The notes beneath the pieces are model-generated. The model saw only the letters and a program-made list of their open reading frames with translations, was not told the DNA's origin and did not search any database. A DNA stretch of 64,000 nt from CAVTPD01 sp963736575 (GTDB taxonomy: Bacteria > Bacteroidota > Bacteroidia > Cytophagales > JAAEPT01). Below, piece after piece: positions 53,049 to 60,869 of this stretch (position 1 is its first letter; each line of letters begins with the position of its first letter). The stretch is taken from positions 744,001 through 808,000 of the forward strand of contig CAVTPD010000001.1 of the NCBI GenBank assembly GCA_963736575.1, read 5' to 3'. Both the position numbers and the translations under genes were made by a program.

Positions 53049-53948
53049 TTGAGAATTAGAACTCAAAATAACGTTTTTAGACTGGTAATTGTATTGCCTT
53101 TATTGGGTTTGTTACTTCCTTTCGGAGGTAAGGCCCAATTAGAAGCGCCTGTTTATGAAGAGTTCTCACAAACAATTTTAAACCCTTATATTATTAATCC
53201 ATCTGCAATAGATACCAATTATTCAATTAAGGTTCGGTTTAATAATGTTTCTGAAATAGGTTTGTTTAAAGGAGTAAATCGGTTCTATTTAGATGCCGAT
53301 AAAAAGTTTGGAAGCTCTAAAAAAGAACGTTTGCATTATGGCGGCATTCAATTGACCAGTTCTAGACTGGGAGAGTATATTCGGAAAAATAGGGTGCAGT
53401 TGAGGTATTCGTTATATACCCAATTAAGTAAAAAAACAGCGGTGTCAGCAGGCATTTCTTTTGGCCTTATTAATTATTCATTTCAGACAACCCAAGGGGG
53501 TAGCGGTGGTTCGGATACTGGTCCGGATGGTGCATTTGGTTTGCACCTGTTGCGTAATAAGTTTGCAGTTGGTGTTTCTGTTCAGCAATTGTTCACTACC
53601 GTTTTACAACCCATTGATAAAACATTTGAATTCAATAGACTTTATAATTTTGATGCGCAGAGAATCTTTTTTCTATCGCCCCAATTTAACCTGAATGCGC
53701 AAGTGGTTTTTCAGTTAAAAGAGGAAAGCAAGTATGCGTATTCTTTCAACTGTATGTTGGATTATAATGACAGATTATTTGCTGGTGTTAGTGATTATAG
53801 TTTAACGAAAACTTCAGTAAATCTTGGGCTCAAACAAGCAATTTTTAGCGATTATGATTTTAGCTTTTTTGTGGCGTATACTTTTTTTCATTCTTCAATA
53901 CCGCTTTCAGACAACACATTAGAGCTGTTTTTCGCCTTTTCAAAATAA
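53049..53948 (+). CDS. PorP/SprF-family T9SS membrane protein
   Basis: This 299-residue protein has a TTG start and an N-terminal signal (about 1-29, ending GGKAQ). The mature part is a PorP/SprF-type barrel (YEEFSQTILNPYIINPSAID near 37-56, later GLHLLRNKFAVGVSVQQLF). It is divergent from the ECF-anti-sigma-LRR operon by 110 bp. It would help display the type B cargo of that operon. A near-match -7 box TAACTTTA lies at 52992-52999. Confidence 0.88.
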   Translation: MRIRTQNNVFRLVIVLPLLGLLLPFGGKAQLEAPVYEEFSQTILNPYIINPSAIDTNYSIKVRFNNVSEIGLFKGVNRFYLDADKKFGSSKKERLHYGGIQLTSSRLGEYIRKNRVQLRYSLYTQLSKKTAVSAGISFGLINYSFQTTQGGSGGSDTGPDGAFGLHLLRNKFAVGVSVQQLFTTVLQPIDKTFEFNRLYNFDAQRIFFLSPQFNLNAQVVFQLKEESKYAYSFNCMLDYNDRLFAGVSDYSLTKTSVNLGLKQAIFSDYDFSFFVAYTFFHSSIPLSDNTLELFFAFSK

Positions 53949-54023
53949 TTTTTTATTACATGGGTTACTTTCCAGTTTCTCTTCCGAAGCTTAATTAAAA
54001 GTAAAGCTATTACGATTTAAGGC
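53942..54023 (+). repeat. Duplicated 82-bp leader, copy 1 (before GH30)
   Basis: Aligns without gaps to 58104-58185 at about 80 percent by eye. The best kept parts are TGGGTTACTTT, CTTCCGAAGCTTA and AAAGTAAAGCTATTACG. It ends about 70 bp before the GH30 start. Confidence 0.8.
53963..53989 (+). promoter_or_regulatory. Predicted ECF promoter of the GH30 gene
   Basis: GGTTAC (53963-53968), 16-base spacer, then CGAAG (53985-53989). It lies about 107 bp before the ATG at 54092 and within the duplicated leader. Confidence 0.5.
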
Positions 54024-54091
54024 TATTCAGTAAAGTTTTCGCTTTTTGAAAAACTTTAGTCCTCGAAAAGAGCAGCTTAAATAACCCGTAT

Positions 54092-56206
54092 ATGAAAAAA
54101 AATCTATTCTTACTGGCAGTACTATTTTTGATATCCACTATCATGTGGGCTCAAACAGCAACTATTAACCTTAATGCTGAAAAGCAAACCATTAAAGGTT
54201 TTGGCGGTATTAATCATCCTACCTGGTATTCCGATTTAAATGCGGCAGAAAGAGAACTCGCTTTTGGAAATGGACCCGGTCAGTTAGGTTTAACGGTACT
54301 GCGTACTTATGTTTCGGACAATAGTAACGAATGGGGGTTAGGCCTACAAACTGCCCAACGTGCCGCAGAACTTGGGGTAACCGTTTTTGCTTCTCCTTGG
54401 AACCCGCCTGCCAACATGACCAGAACAGTTAATGGTGTGAAACGAATTAACCCCGCTTTTTATGCTGGCTACGCAGATCACCTGAACAGTTATGTAACGT
54501 ACATGAAAAACAATGGTGTAAATCTTTATGCCATATCTACCCAAAACGAACCCGATTACGCTCACGACTGGACTGAATGGAGTCCACAAGAATCGGTTGA
54601 TTTTATTAAAGGTTATGGTAATCGCATTGATTGTCGTTTAATGACACCAGAATCGTTTCAATACCGTAAAGACGTTTATAAACCAATTCTTGACGATCCT
54701 GCAGCTTTAGCTAATGTCGATATTTTTGGTACACATCTTTATGGTACCCGTTATGCTGACTTTCCTTATCCATTGTTTGAACAAAAAGGAGCAGGAAAAG
54801 AATTATGGATGACAGAAGTTTATACAGACAGTAAATACGATGCCAATATTTGGAACAATGGTTTTATTAATGATGACAGACACGCCTTAAAAGTAGCGGA
54901 ACACATTCATTATGCTATGGTTGACGGACAATTTCAGACCTATGTGTTTTGGCCACTTAGAAGATATTATGCGCTAATACACGATGGAAATTCAGACAAT
55001 CAAGGGAATGCTCCTGCCAGTGCCGGAACAGCTACTAAAAGAGGATATTGCATGGCGCAGTTTTCTAAATGGATACGCCCAGGGTTTGTAAGAGTAGAAG
55101 CTACAAAAAGTCCAACTAATAATGTATTTGTTTCTGCTTATAAAAAAGACGGCGAAATAGTTATTGTAATCGTTAATAAAAACACGTCTTCAAAAACAAT
55201 CACCTTAAATATACCGGGCTTACAAGCAACGGTGTTTGAACCTTACACCACTTCAGGTTCTAAAAATATAGCAAAAGGAAATAATATTAACGGAAGTAGT
55301 TCTTTTCAGGTTACGTTAGATGCCGCTAGTATAACCACTTTTGTTGGTGCAGGCACAAAACTACCAGAAGTAACTATAACAGCTCCTTCGGTAGATACCA
55401 ATGTAGTTATTCCTGCAGAAGTATACATAGAAGCTGAAGTATCAGACCCAAGTGCCATTCAAACCTTACAGTTTTTTGTAAATGGTGAACAAGTAGGTAC
55501 TACAGAATGGGTAGAACCGTATTTCAAAGCTTTTTCTATTACCGAAACAGGAACCTATGAACTTACAGCTGTAATTACGGGAAGCGATGGTTCAACAAAA
55601 ACTTCCGCAATTAGAACCATTACGGCTAATGTTCCACAAGCACCTTTCAATGGCCCGAATACCGTTCCGGGAATCATTCAAGCAGAGGATTACGATGTTG
55701 GCGGAAAGGGTATTGCTTATAATGATACGGACGATACCAATGAAAATGATGTTGATTACAGAGCTGGAGACGGTGTTGATATCGAAACTACACAAGATGT
55801 AGGTGGTGGCTATAATGTAGGGTACATTTTAACCGGTGAATGGTTGGCATATACCGTAGATGTTTCTTCCGCAGGAACCTATGATCTGGATTTACGAATG
55901 GCTACTGAAGGAGATGGAAAATTATTTCATATAGAAATAGACGGACAAAATATAAGCGGTCCCGTAACAGTACCGAATACAGGTGGCTGGCAAATTTGGG
56001 AAACGGTTACCGTTGAAGGCTTGAGCTTAACAGAAGGAACACATGAAGTCAAGCTGGTTTTTAATTCGGATTACATGAATTTGAATTACATGGAATTCCG
56101 TAGTCAGGTAGTGACTTCATTCAACTCAATAAAGAATACGGCGGTATCGAGATTTTCCCGAATCCGTTTAAAGAAAATGGTTTTAGGATTGAAGCCGAAA
56201 ACCTGA
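54092..56206 (+). CDS. GH30 glucuronoxylanase-like enzyme with CBM6
   Basis: 704 codons: signal peptide (1-20, ending MWAQ) and a GH30 (beta/alpha)8 barrel with side beta domain (about 22-420). The acid/base is Glu153 (STQNEPDY) and the nucleophile Glu242 (WMTEVY). FWPLRRYYALIHDG keeps the Arg-rich loop used by GH30_8 glucuronoxylanases to bind glucuronic acid side chains. A Big_9-type Ig domain (424-512) and a CBM6 xylan-binding module (about 523-670) follow. The frame runs off into a wrong frame at about 56130; the T9SS domain continues at 56134-56358. It has its own ECF-type promoter and a terminator after the true end. Confidence 0.9.
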   Translation: MKKNLFLLAVLFLISTIMWAQTATINLNAEKQTIKGFGGINHPTWYSDLNAAERELAFGNGPGQLGLTVLRTYVSDNSNEWGLGLQTAQRAAELGVTVFASPWNPPANMTRTVNGVKRINPAFYAGYADHLNSYVTYMKNNGVNLYAISTQNEPDYAHDWTEWSPQESVDFIKGYGNRIDCRLMTPESFQYRKDVYKPILDDPAALANVDIFGTHLYGTRYADFPYPLFEQKGAGKELWMTEVYTDSKYDANIWNNGFINDDRHALKVAEHIHYAMVDGQFQTYVFWPLRRYYALIHDGNSDNQGNAPASAGTATKRGYCMAQFSKWIRPGFVRVEATKSPTNNVFVSAYKKDGEIVIVIVNKNTSSKTITLNIPGLQATVFEPYTTSGSKNIAKGNNINGSSSFQVTLDAASITTFVGAGTKLPEVTITAPSVDTNVVIPAEVYIEAEVSDPSAIQTLQFFVNGEQVGTTEWVEPYFKAFSITETGTYELTAVITGSDGSTKTSAIRTITANVPQAPFNGPNTVPGIIQAEDYDVGGKGIAYNDTDDTNENDVDYRAGDGVDIETTQDVGGGYNVGYILTGEWLAYTVDVSSAGTYDLDLRMATEGDGKLFHIEIDGQNISGPVTVPNTGGWQIWETVTVEGLSLTEGTHEVKLVFNSDYMNLNYMEFRSQVVTSFNSIKNTAVSRFSRIRLKKMVLGLKPKT

Positions 56207-56358
56207 AATCGTATACGCTAATAGACGTTTCCGGTAAAGAGATAGAAAGTGGTAAAACAAATGAAAACCAACTGGGAAAAAACCTAGATAACGGAGTATA
56301 CTTCTTGAAAATAGAAACCTCTGACGGTATAAAAGTGTATAAAATTTCAAAAGAATAA
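56134..56358 (+). pseudogene. T9SS type A sorting domain of the GH30 enzyme, shifted frame
   Basis: This open stretch, in another frame than the GH30 ORF, encodes EYGGIEIFPNPFKENGF, YTLIDVSGKEIESG and a final VYFLKIETSDGIKVYK, a normal T9SS type A end. One base is missing near 56125-56133 (an AAT/AAA run), which splits it from the enzyme. The matching domain of the GH10 enzyme (IEIYPNPFGNNGF) is in frame, which supports the repair. Confidence 0.8.
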
Positions 56359-56392
56359 GTTTTTAGCAACCAGCTTATTTGGAGATTTTACG

Positions 56393-56424
56393 GTCCGGTG
56401 CTTTTAAAGTGCCGGACTTTTTTT
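56393..56424 (+). terminator. Terminator of the GH30 gene
   Basis: Stem GTCCGG / CCGGAC with a 13-base loop and seven T's. Confidence 0.8.
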
Positions 56425-56573
56425 GTGCTGAAGTTAAAGGTTTGGTTGTTAGGCTTCTGTATTAGAGGTTTTTTGGTTTATTTTAGGGGTGGTATATATA
56501 CCATTATTTAATAATTAGATATGCGCACTGGTACATATATATAAATGTTATGCTCAATATATGAAAATCGAAA

Positions 56574-57527
56574 ATGTTGGAGGAATTAAAGAATCTTGAA
56601 CTTTTAACCCCATTATTCACAATATTGGGTGTCATGCTCGGGGCTATCATGACGTTCTTAACCTCTAAATATCTGAAGACCAGAGAGACTCAGCTTAAAA
56701 TTTCTAGCCAACTCATTGAAAAGCGAATTGAGGCACATGAAAAAGTGCTATCACTAGCCAAATCAATGAGAAGTACTGTTTCATTGGATAAGGTTGATGC
56801 TCAACAAATGTTTATAACATATCCAATGATATTCGAAAATCAGGAAAGGTTTCGAGATTGGAGGAATACCTTCTTTATTATTTCTAATGAACATTCCCAC
56901 TGGTTAGGTCAGTTAGTTTCTCGCGAATTAATGCTAATCCAAGATTATATAATCAATCTGGATAGGCGATTGGAAAGAGTACCAGACCAAAATTACAGAG
57001 CTGTGGGTGTTTTGCTCAAAAAAGATTTTACTGACTTGGCAAGTCAACTTGAAAAATCTGTTCTCAAATATTTTGATAAGGGTTGGAAATCCTTAAAGAT
57101 CGATGTTGATGTAAATCATAAACTTTCAAACAGGATTTCTAAGAAGAGAATTGATGAAACAAACCTTATGAAAAGGCATTTAGAATTGAACAGATACTTC
57201 GATAAGGAAAATAAGGTTATTCCACGAAGTGATGTAAAGAAATATACCGAACTCTATAATCTTGCTCCGAATGGTTTAAAAGTGGATGTGATAAAAATTA
57301 GGGAGGTGCCGAATGTCGACAAAAGCGGCGTTGAATATGAACTTACTTATAAAGATTCAGAAGATTGGGGTAAGCCTAGAAAATTTGGTCATTGTGATTT
57401 GATTATGGGTAATATAATGTTTGATGCAGTTGATTCAGAGGCTCAGACTTTGGGAGTAAACTTTGAGGCCGTCAAATTATTAACAAAGTGGATAGAGGAG
57501 AATCTGGAAGAATCAGGGTTCGACTGA
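56574..57527 (+). CDS. Membrane-anchored hypothetical protein
   Basis: This 317-residue protein has one N-terminal membrane helix (about 10-30, PLFTILGVMLGAIMTFLTS). A long helical cytoplasmic part follows, with a coiled coil near 33-65 and charged helices to about 215. A small mixed domain closes the protein (about 240-317; VKIIREVPN-type strands, FGHCDLIMG). The early helix with TSKYLKTRETQLKI is common in phage- or defence-like and transporter-associated proteins, but I recognise no family. It sits between two xylanase transcription units and may be an insertion. Confidence 0.65.
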   Translation: MLEELKNLELLTPLFTILGVMLGAIMTFLTSKYLKTRETQLKISSQLIEKRIEAHEKVLSLAKSMRSTVSLDKVDAQQMFITYPMIFENQERFRDWRNTFFIISNEHSHWLGQLVSRELMLIQDYIINLDRRLERVPDQNYRAVGVLLKKDFTDLASQLEKSVLKYFDKGWKSLKIDVDVNHKLSNRISKKRIDETNLMKRHLELNRYFDKENKVIPRSDVKKYTELYNLAPNGLKVDVIKIREVPNVDKSGVEYELTYKDSEDWGKPRKFGHCDLIMGNIMFDAVDSEAQTLGVNFEAVKLLTKWIEENLEESGFD

Positions 57528-57628
57528 AAAGAGTATAGCATATGTTATGAATGAATCCAGCTGTTCGAGATTTGTAATTTCGAACTATTATCATAGGATT
57601 TGCAATCCGGTTTTTTATATTTTTACAA

Positions 57629-57769
57629 ATGGCTTATGCATATAAAGTTAGAGATCAAGGGGCTGTATATGTTGTTACTTTTACAGTTTATCAATCTGGT
57701 CTTAGCATCATACCGTGGTTAAATCCAATCGATTTTGTAGATTTTTTTCAGGGTCATACTCAGTTTTAA
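57629..57769 (+). pseudogene. Truncated REP-associated (RAYT / IS200-like) transposase
   Basis: A 46-codon frame begins MAYAYKVRDQGAVYVVTFTV, matching the N-terminus of Bacteroidota REP-associated tyrosine transposases. It then runs into unrelated codons and a stop; the HUH motif and catalytic Tyr are missing. Palindromes GGATT-TGC-AATCC (near 57597) and TTCGA...TCGAA (near 57575) lie just upstream, as expected for REP elements. Confidence 0.6.
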
Positions 57770-57793
57770 TTTTCAAAAAGGCCTACGATAGAA

Positions 57794-57929
57794 CGTCATT
57801 CCCACGAAAGTGGGAATCTCTCGATGAAACTTCACTGTGACTTATAACAATAAGGATTTTATACTCATCCCTGTCAATATTTGAGGGATAATCGGATCAT
57901 CTCGATAGCAATCGGGAGATGATGACGGG
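57794..57929. repeat. REP-like palindrome pair
   Basis: CGTCATTCCCACGAAAGTGG and the following GAATC form a hairpin around GAAA (57794-57820). A second hairpin with CATCTC / GAGATG arms is at 57896-57925, ending GATGACGG, the reverse of the first CGTCAT. This is a typical REP/BIME-like pair. The rest of 57930-58103 has no gene. Confidence 0.6.
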
Positions 57930-58103
57930 AGTAGCTAACTAATAAGTTAAATCGATAAACAGCTTTAATTTAAAACTCCGCTCGTCTAGACTAGAGTTGT
58001 GTTTTTCTTACCGTCCATTATAACAGGCCGGTTTTTTTTAACCAGATTTTATTTCTGCCAAAAAGTATTCAACAACCGTTTTTATAACCCCTTCCCTTCT
58101 TAT

Positions 58104-58185
58104 AAAATAATTTTCAAATACCTGGGTTACTTTTTGATTTTCCTTCCGAAGCTTAGTTGAAAGTAAAGCTATTACGGATTAAAGC
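58104..58185 (+). repeat. Duplicated 82-bp leader, copy 2 (before GH43)
   Basis: Gapless match to 53942-54023. It ends 62 bp before the GH43 start. Confidence 0.8.
58125..58151 (+). promoter_or_regulatory. Predicted ECF promoter of the GH43-GH10 operon
   Basis: GGTTAC (58125-58130), 16-base spacer, CGAAG (58147-58151), about 101 bp before the ATG at 58248. Same layout as before the GH30 gene and the ECF sigma gene. Confidence 0.5.
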
Positions 58186-58247
58186 AAATTGTTGTGCTTT
58201 AGTTTTTAATAGTTTTTATCGAGTAAAAGAGCTTATAAACCCATTGT

Positions 58248-60461
58248 ATGAGAAAAGTTTTAGCAACGGTAGGTATACGTCAATTTTTTCCTTGGTTGGT
58301 GCTGCTTGTGTACTTGGCAGTTCCTAGCAGTATGCTAAAAGCTCAAATGGCTCAAAATCCAATTCTATACACAGATGTTCCGGATCCGGATGTGGTACGC
58401 GTAGGAGATACTTATTACATGAGCAGTACCACCATGCAGTACAATCCAGGTATTCCTATTATGAAATCAAAGGATTTAGCCAATTGGGAATTGGTGAATT
58501 ATTGTTACGATATCATGGACAATACTGCGGGTCTTAATCTGGAAAATGGTCAACAAGAATACAGTGGAGGAACTTGGGCCAGTAGTATTAATTACCATGA
58601 AGGAAGATATTACGTAAGCTCATTTTCATATTCAACAGGAAAAACCTACATCTATCATACGGCAGATATAGAAAATGGTCCATGGTCTAAGATTACAATA
58701 AACCGTGTATTTCATGATCATACCTTGTTTTTTGATGATGATGGTAGAGTGTATATGGCGTATGGGCATGATAATATTCAGCTTACCGAATTAAAAACAG
58801 ATCTAACGGGTGTAAAACCCGGCGGTACAGATAAAGTAATTATTAATAAAGCTTCTTCTGTAGCGGGTGCCAATATGATTCTTACGGCTGAAGGTACTCG
58901 ACTTCAGAAAATAAATGGAACCTATTATGTCTCTAACATTTGCTGGCCTTCTGGTTCAGGAAGAACTCAAATTCTACATAAATCCAATTCTTTAACCGGA
59001 AATTATGAAGGAAGAGTTGTGTTCAAGTCTTCTCAAGGTTCAGCACAAGGGGAATACATAGATACACCTGACGGAAAATGGTACGCTATGTTTTTTCATG
59101 ATAATGGTGCCTTGGGTAGAATACCAGATGTAATGCCTGTTACTTGGAATAACGGATGGCCAACAGTTGGTGTAAACGGACAAGTTCCGGCTACATTGGA
59201 TATACCAGGTGATAATTCGTTGGAAGGTGTTATTGCTACGGATGAGTTTAATAATTCAGCTCCGCTAAAATTACAATGGCAATGGAATCATAATCCACAG
59301 AACAACTATTGGTCTCTATCGCAGAGACCGGGTTACTTGCGATTAACCAACGATAGAGTAGACCCAAATGTTCAGATGACTCGAAACACACTTACACAAA
59401 GGACGTATGGACCTAAAAGTACGGGGTATGTAGAACTAGATGTTTCGGGAATGAAAAATGGTGATTACGCCGGTTTAGTAGCTATGCAGTACGATTATGG
59501 TTTCGTAGGTGTAAAAATGAGCGGTAACAACAAGACTATCATTATGGCTTCCGGTTCGGGTTGGGAAAACAATCACACAGAAGTAGCCAGTGTTCCATTA
59601 AGCCAAAATACGATTTTCGTACGGATTGATTTCGATTATACCAATCGGGTAGACGATGCTTATTTCTACTACAGCTTAGATGGTGAAAATTGGCAGAGAA
59701 TAGGTAATAAACTGAATACCACTTTTAAGTTAGAGCATTTTGTAGGGTACCGTTTTGGCTTGTTTTCTTACGCTACTAAATCAGCGGGTGGTTATACGGA
59801 TTTTAACTTTTTCCGTGTAGGAGATAATATTGAAGACGCAAAAAAACCAATGTTAGAGGTGTATTTGAATGCTCCTTCAAAAGATACTGTGGTAGTAACG
59901 CCGGCAAATGTTTATTTGGAAGCACAAGTATCTGATCCAAATGCCATTCAAACCGTACAGTTTTTTGTGAACGGCCAACAAGTAGGAGTCACCGAATGGG
60001 TAGCACCTTATTTTACAACATTTTCAGTCACCAATGCCGGAAAATATGAAGTTACAGCCGTGATCACAACAAAGAATGGAGATCAAATTACTTCGGAATC
60101 AATAATGATTACTGCCAATGTGCCACGTGCTCCTTTTGGAGGAGTTACGCATACAATTCCTGGGATAATACAAGCGGAAGATTACGATGTGGGCGGACAA
60201 GGCTTTGCTTTTAATGATGTTGATAATACAAACGAAGGGAAATCAGATTACAGAGCAGGTGATGGAGTTGACGTAGAAGAAACACAAGATGTTGAAGGGG
60301 TTTATAACGTCGGATATATTAGGAATGGAGAATGGCTGGCCTACACAGTAGATGTTCAGGCTACAGGAAGCTATGACTTAGATTTAAGAATGGCTGCTGA
60401 TGGTGATGGTAAAATACTTCATCTGGAAATGGACGGACTGGATGTTACAGGTCCCTATTGA
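58248..60461 (+). CDS. GH43 arabinofuranosidase/xylosidase with CBM6
   Basis: 737 codons: N-terminal signal (about 1-32, ending LKAQ) and a five-bladed GH43 propeller (about 38-335), with catalytic base Asp46 (PDPDVVRVG), the pKa-tuning Asp in FHDHTLFFDD and the general acid Glu in QGEYIDTPDG. A beta-sandwich typical of GH43 subfamily 12-like enzymes (about 340-525), an Ig-like domain (about 540-625) and a CBM6 (from about 634) follow. The frame breaks inside CBM6 at LDVTGPY because of one extra base near 60453. It is the first gene of an operon with the GH10 xylanase. Confidence 0.88.
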   Translation: MRKVLATVGIRQFFPWLVLLVYLAVPSSMLKAQMAQNPILYTDVPDPDVVRVGDTYYMSSTTMQYNPGIPIMKSKDLANWELVNYCYDIMDNTAGLNLENGQQEYSGGTWASSINYHEGRYYVSSFSYSTGKTYIYHTADIENGPWSKITINRVFHDHTLFFDDDGRVYMAYGHDNIQLTELKTDLTGVKPGGTDKVIINKASSVAGANMILTAEGTRLQKINGTYYVSNICWPSGSGRTQILHKSNSLTGNYEGRVVFKSSQGSAQGEYIDTPDGKWYAMFFHDNGALGRIPDVMPVTWNNGWPTVGVNGQVPATLDIPGDNSLEGVIATDEFNNSAPLKLQWQWNHNPQNNYWSLSQRPGYLRLTNDRVDPNVQMTRNTLTQRTYGPKSTGYVELDVSGMKNGDYAGLVAMQYDYGFVGVKMSGNNKTIIMASGSGWENNHTEVASVPLSQNTIFVRIDFDYTNRVDDAYFYYSLDGENWQRIGNKLNTTFKLEHFVGYRFGLFSYATKSAGGYTDFNFFRVGDNIEDAKKPMLEVYLNAPSKDTVVVTPANVYLEAQVSDPNAIQTVQFFVNGQQVGVTEWVAPYFTTFSVTNAGKYEVTAVITTKNGDQITSESIMITANVPRAPFGGVTHTIPGIIQAEDYDVGGQGFAFNDVDNTNEGKSDYRAGDGVDVEETQDVEGVYNVGYIRNGEWLAYTVDVQATGSYDLDLRMAADGDGKILHLEMDGLDVTGPY

Positions 60462-60849
60462 TGTGCCAAACACAACAGGTTGGCAAACTTGGGAGACGGC
60501 TTCTGTTCAGAATATAGCGTTAACCGAAGGCGAACACGATATGCGTATTGTTTTCGATTCGGATTATATGAACCTGAATTATATAGAATTCAAAGGTGTA
60601 GTTACGGCTACAAATAATGATCTGATAAACAGTGAAATTCAGGTTTATCCAAATCCGTTTTCCGAGACCGGGATCATAGAAACATCAGGTGTTTTTGACT
60701 ATCAAATTTTTAACCAAGGCGGAAAAATAATTGAATTCGGTTCCGGAGAAAACCGATTACATGTTGGTAGAACCTTACCAAAAGGATTTTATCTACTAAA
60801 AATAAGTAAAGACGGTAATCAAAATTTTCATCAACTAATCAAACAATAA
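60456..60849 (+). pseudogene. CBM6 end and T9SS domain of the GH43 enzyme, shifted frame
   Basis: In another frame the CBM6 continues (IDVPNTTGWQTWETASVQNI, DSDYMNLNYIEFKG) and is followed by a T9SS type A domain (IQVYPNPFSETGII, GFYLLKISKDGNQNF). Dropping one base in GGTCCCTATTGAT gives GPIDVPNTTGWQ, as in the neighbouring CBM6 modules. The frame is open from 60400. It belongs to the enzyme at 58248. Confidence 0.85.
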
Positions 60850-60869
60850 ACAATAAAATATAAAGAGCT

